Positions 1-13,800 of a stretch of DNA of 64,000 nt are shown here, piece after piece (position 1 is the first letter of the stretch; each line of letters begins with the position of its first letter). The position numbers and the translations under genes were made by a program. This stretch comes from Pseudomonas caspiana (lineage in GTDB: Bacteria; Pseudomonadota; Gammaproteobacteria; Pseudomonadales; Pseudomonadaceae), in contig NZ_LOHF01000009.1 of the NCBI RefSeq assembly GCF_002158995.1, positions 1-64,000 on the forward strand, read 5' to 3'. The notes below the pieces were generated by a model. The model was not told where the DNA came from. It saw only the letters and a list, made by a program, of their open reading frames with translations, and did no database searches.

Positions 1-266
1 TTTATGCGCGAAAAAAAGACCGCCTCTTGCATAACCGTAGGGCCGGCCTCAGCCGGGAGGGCATCATATGCCCCGACGCTGATCTTCTGGCTGACTGCGC
101 GTTCTGTCTACCGCACCTCTTCACGGCCTTGGATTGCCACGCCAAGCCATGCTGGATCTTGGTGTTTGGTCCCCCTGGCAGCAATCTGAAATTAACCGCG
201 TGTCGTTTCTATGCATCGTCGGCTTGCGTGGCTATCATGCGAGCCTTATTGCATGGCGATCTTTAA
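1..266. other. Non-coding region upstream of birA
   Basis: I see no convincing gene here; the short open frames have no Pseudomonas-like codon pattern. Two small hairpins lie near the left end (43-56, CCGGC stem with a CTCA loop; 59-73, GGGCAT stem with a CAT loop), neither followed by a T-run. The birA promoter must lie here or to the left, but I could not pick a convincing -35/-10 pair. Confidence 0.5.
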
Positions 267-1232
267 ATGCTGACGTTGTTGAAGCTCCTTGAGGATGGGA
301 AATTTCATTCTGGGCAGGCTCTGGGGCAGGCTCTCGGGGTTAGTCGTACTTCTGTGTGGAAGCAGCTTCAGCAGCTAGAGTCTGAGTTGAACATCCGTGT
401 TCATAAAATCAGAGGGCGGGGCTATAGGCTGGAGAGTCCGATATCCCTGCTGGTCGCTGGTGAAGTGTCTGCCGCCGCCGGTAAGGCGAGTGCATGGCCG
501 ATTGTTGTCTACGATTCAATTGGTTCCACCAATGCTGCAGCTATGAAGTTGATTGCTGAAAACTCACCTTCCCCACCTTTCGTCGTTTTGGCGGAGCGGC
601 AAACCGCTGGTCGCGGTCGGCGGGGTCGCAAGTGGATTAGCCCATTTGGCGAGAACGTCTACTACAGCCTGGCCCTCCGTATTGATGGGGGAATGCGCCA
701 GTTGGAGGGGATGAGTCTCCTGATAGGTCTTGCGGTCTTGAAGACGTTGCGGGAAATGGGTGTTCAAGGCGCTGGCTTAAAGTGGCCGAATGACGTCCTG
801 GTAGGACGGCGCAAGATTGCTGGAATACTTCTGGAATTGGTAGGTGATCCAGCGGATGTGTGTCACGTGGTCATCGGTGTTGGCATCAATGTGAACATGC
901 GTGCGACGGAAGAGGTGGATCAGCTATGGACCTCTTTAAGGCTGGAGGTTGGAACGCTCGCCAGCCGTAACGAGTTGGCTGGTAAATTGACGAGCAATAT
1001 CGAAGAGTATTTATCGGTGCACCAGAATTCAGGCTTTGAAGTGTTCAGGTCTGAGTGGGAAAACAATCACTTATGGCAAGGCTGTGCTGTCTGTTTGCTT
1101 GCGGGCACTCAGGCGGTTGAGGGTGTTGTCTTGGGTATCGATCCACAGGGCGCGCTGCGATTGCAGGTTGGGAGCGACGAAAAAGTGTTCAGCGGTGGAG
1201 AGCTCAGCTTGAGGTTGCGTGATGATACTTGA
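267..1232 (+). CDS. birA: Bifunctional biotin-protein ligase / biotin operon repressor BirA
   Basis: BirA activates biotin to biotinyl-AMP and attaches it to the acetyl-CoA carboxylase carrier protein; in its adenylate-bound dimer form it represses biotin genes. At 321 residues it has the full bifunctional length: an N-terminal winged helix (about residues 1-60, with [15 protein letters not shown] as the recognition-helix region), then the ligase core with GRGRRGRKW (adenylate-binding loop) and KWPNDV, and a small C-terminal domain. The start is the ATG just after an in-frame stop. The 3' end overlaps coaX by 11 bp, so translation of the two is probably coupled. The order birA-coaX-SPOR gene-tRNAs is typical of Pseudomonas. 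Confidence 0.96.
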   Translation: MLTLLKLLEDGKFHSGQALGQALGVSRTSVWKQLQQLESELNIRVHKIRGRGYRLESPISLLVAGEVSAAAGKASAWPIVVYDSIGSTNAAAMKLIAENSPSPPFVVLAERQTAGRGRRGRKWISPFGENVYYSLALRIDGGMRQLEGMSLLIGLAVLKTLREMGVQGAGLKWPNDVLVGRRKIAGILLELVGDPADVCHVVIGVGINVNMRATEEVDQLWTSLRLEVGTLASRNELAGKLTSNIEEYLSVHQNSGFEVFRSEWENNHLWQGCAVCLLAGTQAVEGVVLGIDPQGALRLQVGSDEKVFSGGELSLRLRDDT

Positions 1233-1971
1233 GCTGGATTGCGGGAATAGCTTTATAAAGTGGCGCGTGATTCGGCAGGGGGCGCCAGTAGTTGTATCGG
1301 GTGGTGTGGTTGACTCGGATGACAAGCTGATAGGCGCTGTCGCTTCTACCCCAGGATTACTCCTTCGACATAGTCGCATGGTTAGCGTGCGGAGTCCGGA
1401 GGAGACTCAGAAGCTGGCTGCTGCGATTAAAGCGTCGTTTGGCCTTGAGACCCAATGTGCGGAGTCGGCCAAGGTGCTGGCGGGTGTCAAAAATGGTTAT
1501 GAGGCTTATGAGCGGCTCGGTCTGGATCGATGGTTGGCGTTGGTAGGTGCTTACGCGAGTGTAGGGGGGGCGTGCCTCGTACTTGATCTGGGGACGGCAG
1601 TCACCTCGGATTTTGTCAGTGTCGATGGGGAGCATCTTGGTGGCTTCATCTGTCCTGGTATGCCGCTTATGCGTGGGCAGCTCCGTACCCATACGCGACG
1701 TATTCGGTACGATGATGCGGCGGCGGAGGAGGCGCATTCCAGCTTCGCTCCTGGGCGCACGACTGCGGAGGCTGTGGAGCGAGGCTGCGCCCTGATGCTG
1801 AGAGGCTTCGCTGCGTCGCAGCTAGAGCTTGCTCATCAGTATTTGGGGGATGACTTTGTCGTCTTTGTGACTGGTGGGGATGCAGAGCTCGTCAAGGGCG
1901 TCATGCCAAGCGCAAGACATGTTCCTGATCTGGTGTTTACAGGCCTGGCACTGGCCTGCCCTTTGCTCTGA
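1222..1971 (+). CDS. coaX: Type III pantothenate kinase CoaX
   Basis: CoaX phosphorylates pantothenate in the first step of coenzyme A synthesis; pseudomonads use this ASKHA-fold type instead of E. coli CoaA. The 249 residues show the N-terminal phosphate motif DCGNSFIKW, the central DLGTAVTSD motif and GGFICPG. I chose ATG at 1222, seven bases after a TTGAGG ribosome site, over GTG at 1219. It overlaps the end of birA by 11 bp and is followed 7 bp later by the SPOR gene, so the three probably form one operon. Confidence 0.95.
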   Translation: MILELDCGNSFIKWRVIRQGAPVVVSGGVVDSDDKLIGAVASTPGLLLRHSRMVSVRSPEETQKLAAAIKASFGLETQCAESAKVLAGVKNGYEAYERLGLDRWLALVGAYASVGGACLVLDLGTAVTSDFVSVDGEHLGGFICPGMPLMRGQLRTHTRRIRYDDAAAEEAHSSFAPGRTTAEAVERGCALMLRGFAASQLELAHQYLGDDFVVFVTGGDAELVKGVMPSARHVPDLVFTGLALACPLL

Positions 1972-1978
1972 GGTTTCT

Positions 1979-2416
1979 ATGCGGTGGTTATTTCTTTTAT
2001 TGCTGATGCTAAACGGCTTTTACTATGTCTGGCATCAGCAAGAGGCACCGTTGAGGGCTAAAGAAGTTTTGCCGTTATCTCTGCATCGGGCTGAACAGCA
2101 GAACATACATTTGCTCAGTGAGTCCGGTGCGCAGGGTAATCAAGCGTCAGATCTAGAGTCTCAGGATAAATGTCTCTATCTTGGCGGTTTTGAACGCCAG
2201 GACGAGGCTCGAACGGTTGAGCAGAGGCTCATGAGTCTCGATGTTCAGGCGCAGTTTCAGGCGCAGCATCTTGGTGGTATTAATACGTACTGGGTCAAAA
2301 TAGACCCTGTCAGTCGCAGGCTTGTCGGAGATAGTCTTATCGCTGGGCTCGTGCAGGATTTCCCTGAGTTAAAAAACAAAATAATGTTGTGCGAAGGCAT
2401 TGCAACCGGGGGGTAG
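1979..2416 (+). CDS. SPOR-domain membrane-anchored protein
   Basis: This is a small protein of 145 residues with an N-terminal hydrophobic segment (about residues 3-17, WLFLLLLMLNGFYYVW) that should anchor it in the inner membrane, then a linker and a C-terminal SPOR-like domain (about 60-140) starting near CLYLGGFERQDEA. SPOR domains bind denuded septal peptidoglycan, so a cell-division or envelope role is likely, but the exact function is unknown. The ATG at 1979 is 7 bp after the coaX stop; an upstream in-frame ATG at 1874 lies inside coaX and was rejected. It ends about 140 bp before the tRNA cluster. Confidence 0.8.
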   Translation: MRWLFLLLLMLNGFYYVWHQQEAPLRAKEVLPLSLHRAEQQNIHLLSESGAQGNQASDLESQDKCLYLGGFERQDEARTVEQRLMSLDVQAQFQAQHLGGINTYWVKIDPVSRRLVGDSLIAGLVQDFPELKNKIMLCEGIATGG

Positions 2417-2517
2417 TTTGCATAGAATGGCGCCCGCTTCGCAGTGCTTGATAGTTTGTTCAGGGCTGCAAGGCGATCGTCAACGCATGTAACCTCAGGT
2501 TTTTACTGAGAAAAAGG

Positions 2518-2546
2518 TTGACAGAAGGGTGGCATGAGTTGAGAAT
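2518..2546 (+). promoter_or_regulatory. Promoter of the tRNA-Tyr/Gly/Thr cluster
   Basis: A perfect -35 TTGACA (2518-2523) is followed after 17 bp by GAGAAT (2541-2546), then a GC-rich stretch about 14 bp before the mature tRNA-Tyr. The -10 is only a partial match, so the exact element is inferred. Confidence 0.55.
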
Positions 2547-2559
2547 GCTGCCTCGTTCA

Positions 2560-2644
2560 GGAGGGGTTCCCGAGCGGCCAAAGGGATCAGACTGTAAATC
2601 TGACGTCTACGACTTCGAAGGTTCGAATCCTTCTCCCTCCACCA
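2560..2644 (+). tRNA. tRNA-Tyr (anticodon GTA)
   Basis: An 85-nt class II tRNA with a long variable arm. The acceptor stem GGAGGGG pairs with TCCCTCC, the anticodon loop ACTGTAAATC carries GTA, the T-loop is GGTTCGAATCC and the 3' CCA is encoded. It closely resembles E. coli tRNA-Tyr and is first in the cluster Tyr-Gly-Thr. Confidence 0.98.
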
Positions 2645-2669
2645 TATTTCAGGCTGTGCAGCAAGTTAG

Positions 2670-2743
<74 letters not shown>

Positions 2744-2768
2744 GATTTGCTGTATGTCCAAAGAGTTT

Positions 2769-2844
2769 GCTCTTGTAGCTCAGTTGGTAGAGCACACCCT
2801 TGGTAAGGGTGAGGTCAGCGGTTCAAATCCGCTCAAGAGCTCCA
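2769..2844 (+). tRNA. tRNA-Thr (anticodon GGT)
   Basis: A 76-nt tRNA with acceptor stem GCTCTTG, D-arm AGCTCAGTTGGTAGAGC, anticodon loop TTGGTAA (anticodon GGT) and an encoded CCA. In P. aeruginosa a tuf gene follows this tRNA; here a terminator follows directly. Confidence 0.98.
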
Positions 2845-2848
2845 TTAT

Positions 2849-2880
2849 AAAGGCAGATATGAAAATATCTGCCTTTGTTT
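2849..2880 (+). terminator. Intrinsic terminator after tRNA-Thr
   Basis: An 11-bp perfect stem (AAAGGCAGATA with TATCTGCCTTT, 2849-2859 and 2866-2876), a 6-nt loop and a following GTTTT tract. It ends the tRNA-Tyr/Gly/Thr transcript before tRNA-Trp. Confidence 0.85.
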
Positions 2881-2981
2881 TACTAGTCGGCTTGCTGTCA
2901 TTTCGAGGCGATTAGTTATCTGGTTTTTAGTGTTGTATCTTTCCTTTGTGGGTGGGTATATCGGTAAGGGCCAGAATGCTG

Positions 2982-3010
2982 TTGAAAAATTCTTGTTGGG
3001 CTGGCATATT
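2982..3010 (+). promoter_or_regulatory. Probable promoter for tRNA-Trp-secE-nusG
   Basis: TTGAAA (2982-2987), a 17-bp spacer and CATATT (3005-3010), about 21 bp before the mature tRNA-Trp and downstream of the tRNA-Thr terminator. Each hexamer matches sigma-70 at four or five of six positions. A promoter is needed here because the terminator isolates this unit. Confidence 0.5.
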
Positions 3011-3031
3011 GGTCGGCCTGATTTTGCTTTT

Positions 3032-3107
3032 AGGTCAGTAGCTCAATTGGCAGAGCGACGGTCTCCAAAACCGTAGGTTGGGGGTTCGATTCCCTCCTGA
3101 CCTGCCA
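3032..3107 (+). tRNA. tRNA-Trp (anticodon CCA)
   Basis: A 76-nt tRNA with acceptor stem AGGTCAG pairing with CTGACCT, anticodon loop CTCCAAA (anticodon CCA) and an encoded 3' CCA. It lies 46 bp upstream of secE, as in most gamma-proteobacteria, and probably shares its transcript. Confidence 0.98.
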
Positions 3108-3153
3108 GATTCACTAGGTTGTATCTGGCTTTCTTTTCACAGGATTATCGTAG

Positions 3154-3522
3154 ATGACTCTCAAGGCTGAAGCCCAAGAATCTCGCTTCGATCTGCTCAA
3201 GTGGCTGGTTGTGGTCGCTCTGGTAGTGGTTGGGGTTGTCGGTAATCAATACTACTCAGCTCAACCTATCTTGTATCGCGTCCTGGTCTTGCTCGTGCTG
3301 GCTGGGGTTGCTGCATTTGTTGGTTTGCAGACTGCTAGAGGCAAAGCTTTCTTTGTTTTGGCTAAGGAAGCTCGTGCTGAAATTCGCAAAGTCGTTTGGC
3401 CGACTCGCCAAGAAACCACTCAGACCACGTTGATTGTTGTGGCTGTTGTTCTGGTTATGGCGTTGCTGTTGTGGGGTCTTGATTCCCTGCTCGGCTGGCT
3501 TGTTTCCTTGATTGTTGGCTAA
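3154..3522 (+). CDS. secE: Preprotein translocase subunit SecE
   Basis: SecE clamps SecY in the SecYEG channel for protein export. The 122 residues give the long gamma-proteobacterial form with three hydrophobic segments (about residues 18-36, 41-60 and 93-117) and the conserved cytoplasmic stretch EIRKVVWPTRQET before the last segment, which is the essential core. It lies between tRNA-Trp and nusG (9-bp gap), the classic secE-nusG pair. Confidence 0.97.
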   Translation: MTLKAEAQESRFDLLKWLVVVALVVVGVVGNQYYSAQPILYRVLVLLVLAGVAAFVGLQTARGKAFFVLAKEARAEIRKVVWPTRQETTQTTLIVVAVVLVMALLLWGLDSLLGWLVSLIVG

Positions 3523-3531
3523 GGGTGTCCC

Positions 3532-4065
3532 GTGGCTAAGCGTTGGTACGTAGTGCATGCTTATTCGGGTTACGAAAAGCATGTAATGCGCTCGTTGATC
3601 GAGCGTGTGAAGCTGGCTGGCATGGAAGATGGCTTCGGCGAAATTCTGGTTCCCACTGAAGAAGTGGTGGAAATGCGTAACGGCCAGAAGCGCAAAAGCG
3701 AGCGTAAATTCTTTCCAGGTTATGTGCTGGTCCAGATGGACATGAATGAAGGTACTTGGCACTTGGTCAAGGATACTCCTCGTGTCATGGGCTTCATTGG
3801 CGGCACGGCTGACAAGCCTGCACCGATTACAGATAAAGAAGCTGACGCGATTCTTCGTCGCGTTGCTGATGGCAGTGATAAGCCTAAGCCTAAGACTCTG
3901 TTTGAGCCGGGTGAAGTGGTTCGTGTCACAGACGGTCCGTTTGCAGATTTTAACGGTACTGTCGAAGAAGTTAACTACGAGAAGAGCCGCATTCAAGTTG
4001 CAGTGCTCATTTTCGGTCGCTCTACTCCGGTGGAGCTGGAGTTCAGTCAGGTCGAAAAGGTCTAG
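3532..4065 (+). CDS. nusG: Transcription termination/antitermination factor NusG
   Basis: NusG binds the RNA polymerase clamp, suppresses pausing, and its KOW domain contacts Rho or ribosomal S10. The 177 residues show the NGN domain (about 1-115; [28 protein letters not shown]) and a C-terminal KOW domain (about 125-177; [16 protein letters not shown]). The start codon is GTG at 3532. A strong terminator follows, so secE-nusG is separated from rplK. Confidence 0.98.
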   Translation: MAKRWYVVHAYSGYEKHVMRSLIERVKLAGMEDGFGEILVPTEEVVEMRNGQKRKSERKFFPGYVLVQMDMNEGTWHLVKDTPRVMGFIGGTADKPAPITDKEADAILRRVADGSDKPKPKTLFEPGEVVRVTDGPFADFNGTVEEVNYEKSRIQVAVLIFGRSTPVELEFSQVEKV

Positions 4066-4082
4066 CTGAGCGAGAATCCCAT

Positions 4083-4112
4083 ACCCCGTAGCCATAGGCT
4101 GTGGGGTTTTTT
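4083..4112 (+). terminator. Intrinsic terminator after nusG
   Basis: The stem ACCCCGTAGCC/GGCTGTGGGGT (4083-4093 and 4097-4107, two G-T pairs) has a 3-nt loop and is followed by a run of six T. It lies 17 bp after the nusG stop. Confidence 0.9.
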
Positions 4113-4183
4113 CGTCACTGGGATAAACGTGCAAGTAACCGGGGAGCCTTGATTGGCGTTTGAACCCGTAATTGGAGTGCCTC

Positions 4184-4615
4184 ATGGCCAAGAAAATTAC
4201 CGCTTACATCAAGCTGCAAGTGAAAGCTGCTCAAGCTAACCCAAGCCCGCCAGTCGGTCCGGCCCTGGGTCAGCACGGCGTGAACATCATGGAATTCTGC
4301 AAGGCCTTCAACGCCCGTACTCAGGGTCTTGAGCCAGGTCTGCCGACTCCAGTGATCATCACTGTCTATAGCGACCGTAGCTTCACTTTCGAAACAAAGA
4401 GCACCCCTGCTTCGGTTCTGCTGAAGAAAGCTGCTGGTCTGACTAGCGGTTCGGCACGTCCGAACACCGTTAAAGTTGGCACCGTGACTCGTGCACAGCT
4501 GGAAGATATCGCTAAAGCAAAAAATGCGGATCTGACTGCTGCTGACATGGAAGCGGCCGTGCGTACCATCGCCGGTTCCGCTCGTAGCATGGGCCTTAAC
4601 GTGGAGGGTGTGTAA
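4184..4615 (+). CDS. rplK: 50S ribosomal protein L11
   Basis: L11 binds 23S rRNA at the GTPase-associated centre. The 143 residues have the expected N-terminal [20 protein letters not shown] with the proline-rich turn [16 protein letters not shown] and a C-terminal rRNA-binding domain ending in [10 protein letters not shown] chose ATG at 4184 (GGAG 8 bp upstream) over the in-frame ATG at 4172. Its stop overlaps the rplA start by one base (TAATG), so the two are translationally coupled; L1 usually represses this pair in bacteria. Confidence 0.98.
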   Translation: MAKKITAYIKLQVKAAQANPSPPVGPALGQHGVNIMEFCKAFNARTQGLEPGLPTPVIITVYSDRSFTFETKSTPASVLLKKAAGLTSGSARPNTVKVGTVTRAQLEDIAKAKNADLTAADMEAAVRTIAGSARSMGLNVEGV

Positions 4616-5310
4616 TGGCTAAGCTGACTAAGCGCCAAAAAGCTATCGCGGCTAAAATCGAGCCGGGCAAATCTTACAGCTTCACCGACGCAGCTACCTT
4701 GCTGGCCGAGCTGTCGACCGTCAAGTTCAGCGAGTCTGTAGACGTTGCTGTAAACCTCGGTGTTGACCCGCGTAAATCTGACCAGGTTGTTCGTAGCGCT
4801 ACTGTGCTGCCGCACGGCACTGGTAAAACCGTTCGCGTTGCTGTGTTCACCCAGGGTCCTGCTGCTGAAGCTGCTCTGGCTGCCGGCGCTGATCGCGTTG
4901 GTATGGACGACCTGGCTGCCGAAATGAAGGGCGGCGACCTGAACTATGACGTGGTTATCGCCTCTCCGGACGCGATGCGTGTTGTTGGTCAGTTGGGTCA
5001 GATCCTCGGTCCTCGCGGCCTGATGCCTAACCCTAAGGTCGGCACTGTTACTCCTGACGTTGCTAACGCCGTCAAGAATGCCAAGGCTGGTCAGGTTCGT
5101 TATCGCACCGACAAGAACGGCATCATCCACACTTCAGTTGGCAAAGTCGGTTTCGACGCTGTCAAGCTGAAAGAAAACGTTGAAGCTCTGATCGCTGATT
5201 TGAAGCGTATCAAGCCAGCTTCCTCGAAAGGTATCTATGTTAAGCGCGTAACCTTGAGCACCACTATGGGCCCAGGCCTGGTGATCGACCAGGGTTCCCT
5301 GGACGCGTAA
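4615..5310 (+). CDS. rplA: 50S ribosomal protein L1
   Basis: L1 forms the mobile L1 stalk that helps release E-site tRNA, and it usually represses translation of its own rplK-rplA mRNA. It has the normal length of 231 residues, with the conserved central region [19 protein letters not shown] and [15 protein letters not shown]. It starts at the A of the rplK stop. A 9-bp perfect hairpin (5316-5338) follows the stop and opens the L10 leader. Confidence 0.98.
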   Translation: MAKLTKRQKAIAAKIEPGKSYSFTDAATLLAELSTVKFSESVDVAVNLGVDPRKSDQVVRSATVLPHGTGKTVRVAVFTQGPAAEAALAAGADRVGMDDLAAEMKGGDLNYDVVIASPDAMRVVGQLGQILGPRGLMPNPKVGTVTPDVANAVKNAKAGQVRYRTDKNGIIHTSVGKVGFDAVKLKENVEALIADLKRIKPASSKGIYVKRVTLSTTMGPGLVIDQGSLDA

Positions 5311-5504
5311 GACAAATTGGTGCGCTCGTCGCACCAATAAAAAATTGGGGTCCCTGCCTGGCGGGGGCTATCCAAGACCGTAGGCGGCGCAAGTCTTAAA
5401 ATACAAGCCTACGCAGATGGTGCTCCCGGTTCCTTACCGAATCAGACACCAAAACGACATCCGGCTTAGGTCAGATGAAACGGTAACAAGCAGGAGTTAA
5501 ACCC
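5311..5504 (+). promoter_or_regulatory. L10(L12) autoregulatory mRNA leader of rplJ-rplL
   Basis: This 194-nt untranslated leader holds a perfect 9-bp hairpin (5316-5338, ATTGGTGCG stem with a CTCGT loop) and a second helix CGTAGGC/GCCTACG (5379-5385 and 5407-5413) enclosing an A-rich internal loop, followed by AGATGGTGCTCC. It matches in position and general shape the L10-binding leader that lets the L10-L12 complex repress rplJL. Assignment is by context and structure, not by a covariance search. Confidence 0.6.
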
Positions 5505-6005
5505 GTGGCAATTAAACTCGAAGACAAGAAGGCCATCGTCGCTGAAGTCAACGAGGCTGCCAAAGTCGCTCTGTCTGCTGTCGTGGCTGATGCCCGTGGC
5601 GTGACAGTAGGCGCAATGACCGGACTCCGTAAAGAGGCTCGTGAAGCTGGTGTTTACGTACGCGTAGTACGTAACACGCTGCTAAAGCGCGCTGTTGAAG
5701 GGACTGATTTCAGTGTTCTCAACGACGCGTTCACCGGCCCGACCCTGATTGCATTCTCTAACGAGCATCCTGGCGCTGCTGCCCGTTTGTTCAAAGAGTT
5801 TGCCAAGGGTCAGGATAAGTTCGAGATCAAGGCAGCTGCGTTCGAGGGCAAGTTCCTCGCAGCTAATCAGATCGACGTACTGGCAACCTTGCCGACCCGT
5901 GACGAAGCAATTTCCCAGCTGATGAGCGTGATTCAAGGCGCTACCAGCAAGTTGGCTCGTACTCTGGCGGCTATTCGCGACCAAAAAGAAGCTACTGCAG
6001 CCTAA
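5505..6005 (+). CDS. rplJ: 50S ribosomal protein L10
   Basis: L10 is the base of the ribosomal stalk and carries the L7/L12 dimers; free L10-L12 represses its own mRNA through the upstream leader. The 166 residues begin [17 protein letters not shown] and include [20 protein letters not shown] and [10 protein letters not shown]; the C-terminal helix ([17 protein letters not shown]) binds L12. The start is GTG at 5505 with AGGAG 9 bp upstream. rplL follows after 78 bp. Confidence 0.98.
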   Translation: MAIKLEDKKAIVAEVNEAAKVALSAVVADARGVTVGAMTGLRKEAREAGVYVRVVRNTLLKRAVEGTDFSVLNDAFTGPTLIAFSNEHPGAAARLFKEFAKGQDKFEIKAAAFEGKFLAANQIDVLATLPTRDEAISQLMSVIQGATSKLARTLAAIRDQKEATAA

Positions 6006-6083
6006 GGCTCCGTACCTCCTTTCGCGTATTTTTGTTTATTTCGATGGTCGCGTAGGCCGTCCCCCAATTCAGGAATTAGATTC

Positions 6084-6449
6084 ATGTCTATCTCTCAAGA
6101 CGATATCCTCAACGCAGTTGGCGAAATGTCCGTTCTGCAGGTTGTTGAGCTGATCAAAGCATTCGAAGAGAAGTTCGGTGTTACTGCCGCTGCTGCTTCT
6201 GCTGGTCCAGCTGCTGCTGCCGCTGTTGTTGAAGAGCAAACTGAATTCAACGTCATGCTGACCGAAGCTGGCGAGAAGAAAGTTAACGTGATCAAGGCTG
6301 TACGTGAACTGACCGGTCTGGGCTTGAAAGAAGCCAAGGCAGTAGTTGACGGCGCACCAGCAATGGTTCTGGAAGCAGTTGCGAAAGACGCTGCTGACAA
6401 AGCCAAAGCTACGCTGGAAGAAGCAGGCGCTAAAGTCGAGCTGAAGTAA
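6084..6449 (+). CDS. rplL: 50S ribosomal protein L7/L12
   Basis: L7/L12 is the multicopy stalk protein that recruits translational GTPases. The 121 residues show the N-terminal dimerisation domain (about 1-35), an Ala-rich flexible hinge (about 37-52) and the globular C-terminal domain with [20 protein letters not shown], which contacts EF-G and EF-Tu. A partial terminator follows, before rpoB, which in E. coli reduces rpoBC transcription relative to rplL. Confidence 0.98.
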   Translation: MSISQDDILNAVGEMSVLQVVELIKAFEEKFGVTAAAASAGPAAAAAVVEEQTEFNVMLTEAGEKKVNVIKAVRELTGLGLKEAKAVVDGAPAMVLEAVAKDAADKAKATLEEAGAKVELK

Positions 6450-6495
6450 GTATCGACTTTGAGTGTCCAGCCCAAGCGTTAAGCGAAAGGCTGAT

Positions 6496-6524
6496 GGCTG
6501 GTGGCTCTTGCCACCGGCCTTTTT
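6496..6524 (+). terminator. rplL-rpoB attenuator hairpin
   Basis: A 10-bp stem GGCTGGTGGC/GCCACCGGCC (6496-6505 and 6510-6519, one G-T pair) with a TCTT loop and five T. It lies in the 219-bp gap between rplL and rpoB, the same place as the E. coli attenuator that lets only part of the transcription enter rpoBC. Confidence 0.85.
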
Positions 6525-6668
6525 CCGTTATAGATGACTGGCTCGGCCGGTATCCATAACGTGTAAAACCACCGGTGATGGTGGCGCAAACCAAGGGGTT
6601 TGCACGATTTTCTGGCTGTTCCCGTCGGGAGGAGCCAAACAAGCAGGTGACCAAGCTGGGGAACGCTG

Positions 6669-10741
<4,073 letters not shown>

Positions 10742-10804
10742 CACGTGACGCGAATCGAGGGTGGGTCGGTATGACTGCCCTCTGCTCCGCCAGGAGGAAA
10801 GGCC

Positions 10805-13800
10805 TTGAAAGACCTACTGAATTTGCTGAAAAACCAGGGTCAAGTCGAAGAGTTCGACGCCATCCGTATTGGATTGGCATCGCCTGAGATGATCCGTTCG
10901 TGGTCGTTCGGTGAAGTTAAAAAGCCGGAAACCATCAACTACCGTACGTTCAAACCTGAACGTGACGGCTTGTTCTGCGCCAAGATCTTTGGTCCGGTCA
11001 AGGATTACGAGTGCCTGTGCGGTAAGTACAAGCGCCTGAAACACCGTGGTGTGATCTGCGAGAAGTGCGGCGTTGAAGTTGCACTGGCCAAGGTCCGTCG
11101 TGAGCGTATGGCTCACATCGAACTGGCATCGCCTGTTGCCCACATCTGGTTCCTGAAGTCGCTGCCGTCCCGTATCGGTTTGCTGATGGACATGACCCTG
11201 CGCGATATCGAGCGTGTTCTCTATTTCGAGAGCTATGTCGTAATCGATCCGGGCATGACCACTCTTGAAAAAGGTCAGCTGCTGAACGATGAGCAGTACT
11301 TTGAAGCTTTGGAAGAGTTCGGTGACGACTTCGACGCCCGTATGGGTGCTGAAGCTGTTCGTGAGCTCCTGCACGCTATCGATCTGGAGCACGAGATTGG
11401 CCGTCTGCGTGAAGAAATTCCGCAAACCAACTCCGAAACCAAGATCAAGAAGCTGTCCAAGCGTCTGAAGCTGATGGAAGCATTCCAGGGTTCGGGCAAC
11501 CTGCCTGAGTGGATGGTCCTGACCGTTCTGCCGGTTCTGCCGCCAGACCTGCGTCCATTGGTTCCGCTGGACGGTGGTCGTTTCGCGACTTCTGACCTCA
11601 ACGATCTTTATCGTCGAGTGATCAACCGTAACAACCGCTTGAAGCGCCTGCTTGATCTGTCCGCTCCGGACATCATTGTGCGCAACGAAAAGCGTATGTT
11701 GCAGGAAGCTGTCGATGCCTTGCTCGACAACGGCCGTCGCGGTCGCGCCATCACCGGCTCGAACAAGCGTCCTCTGAAATCCTTGGCTGACATGATCAAG
11801 GGTAAGCAGGGTCGTTTCCGTCAGAACTTGCTTGGTAAGCGTGTTGACTACTCGGGTCGTTCGGTAATTACCGTTGGTCCGACCCTGCGTCTGCACCAGT
11901 GCGGTCTGCCGAAAAAAATGGCTCTCGAGCTGTTCAAGCCATTCATCTTCGGCAAGCTGGAAATGCGTGGCCTCGCCACGACCATCAAAGCTGCCAAGAA
12001 AATGGTTGAGCGCGAGCTGCCAGAAGTTTGGGACGTTCTTGCAGAAGTTATCCGCGAACACCCAGTGCTACTGAACCGTGCACCAACTCTTCACCGTCTG
12101 GGCATTCAGGCGTTTGAGCCGGTACTGATCGAAGGTAAAGCTATCCAGCTGCACCCTCTGGTCTGTGCTGCGTACAACGCCGACTTCGACGGCGACCAGA
12201 TGGCTGTACACGTACCGTTGACGCTGGAAGCCCAGCTCGAAGCGCGTGCGTTGATGATGTCGACCAACAACATCCTGTCGCCAGCCAACGGTGAGCCAAT
12301 CATCGTTCCTTCGCAGGACGTTGTATTGGGTCTGTACTACATGACTCGTGAAGCGATCAACGCCAAAGGCGAAGGTCGTGTGTTCGCGGATCTGCAGGAA
12401 GTTGACCGTGTATTCCGCGCTGGCGAAGCCGCGCTGCATGCCAAGGTTAAAGTTCGCATCCACGAGACGATCAATGATCGTGACGGTGGCAGCGTCAAGA
12501 ACACCCGTATCGTCGACACCACTGTCGGCCGTGCGCTGTTGTTCCAGGTGGTTCCGGCCGGCCTGTCTTATGACGTCGTCAACCAGCCAATGAAGAAAAA
12601 GGCAATCTCCAAACTGATCAACCAGTGCTACCGCGTGGTTGGTTTGAAAGAGACCGTTATCTTCGCTGACCAGTTGATGTACACCGGTTTTGCTTACTCG
12701 ACTATTTCGGGTGTTTCCATTGGTGTTAACGACTTCGTTATCCCTGATGAAAAAGCTCGCATCATCGACGCGGCTACCGAAGAAGTTAAAGAAATCGAAA
12801 GTCAGTACGCTTCGGGCCTGGTAACTCAGGGCGAGAAGTACAACAAGGTGATCGACCTTTGGTCCAAGGCGAACGACGAAGTCTCGAAAGCGATGATGTC
12901 GAACCTCTCCAAAGAGCGTGTTATCGACCGTCACGGCGTCGAAGTTGATCAGGAATCCTTCAACTCGATGTACATGATGGCTGACTCCGGTGCGCGGGGT
13001 TCGGCTGCACAGATTCGTCAGTTGGCGGGTATGCGTGGTCTGATGGCCAAGCCGGACGGCTCGATCATTGAGACGCCGATCACTGCAAACTTCCGTGAAG
13101 GTCTGAGCGTACTTCAGTACTTCATCTCGACTCACGGTGCTCGTAAGGGTCTTGCGGATACCGCGTTGAAAACAGCTAACTCCGGTTATCTGACTCGTCG
13201 TCTGGTTGACGTCGCCCAGGATCTGGTTGTTACCGAAGTTGACTGCGGTACCGAACACGGTCTGCTGATGACTCCGCACATTGAAGGCGGTGACGTTGTT
13301 GAGCCATTGGGTGAGCGCGTATTGGGTCGAGTAATCGCCCGTGACGTATTCAAGCCTGGCACCGACGAAGTCATCGTGCCTGCCGGTACGCTGGTGGACG
13401 AGAAGTGGGTTGAGTTCATCGAGCTGAACAGTATCGACGAAGTAATCGTCCGTTCGCCTATCAGCTGTGAAACCCGTTACGGCATCTGCGCCAAGTGCTA
13501 CGGCCGTGATCTGGCTCGTGGTCACCAGGTAAACATCGGTGAAGCGGTCGGCGTAATTGCTGCCCAGTCCATCGGTGAGCCGGGTACCCAGCTGACCATG
13601 CGTACGTTCCACATTGGTGGTGCGGCAAGCCGGACCTCCGCTGCTGACAGCGTTCAGGTGAAGAACGGCGGTACTGTTCGCCTGCATAACCTGAAGCACG
13701 TTGAGCGAGTAGACGGTCACCTGGTAGCCGTGTCCCGTTCGGGCGAGCTGGCCATCGCTGATGACTACGGTCGTGAGCGTGAGCGTTACAAGCTGCCTTA

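Noticed and set aside
3256..4191. 311-codon open frame antisense to secE-nusG
   Set aside because: It crosses the nusG terminator and both genes, with no domain or ribosome site.
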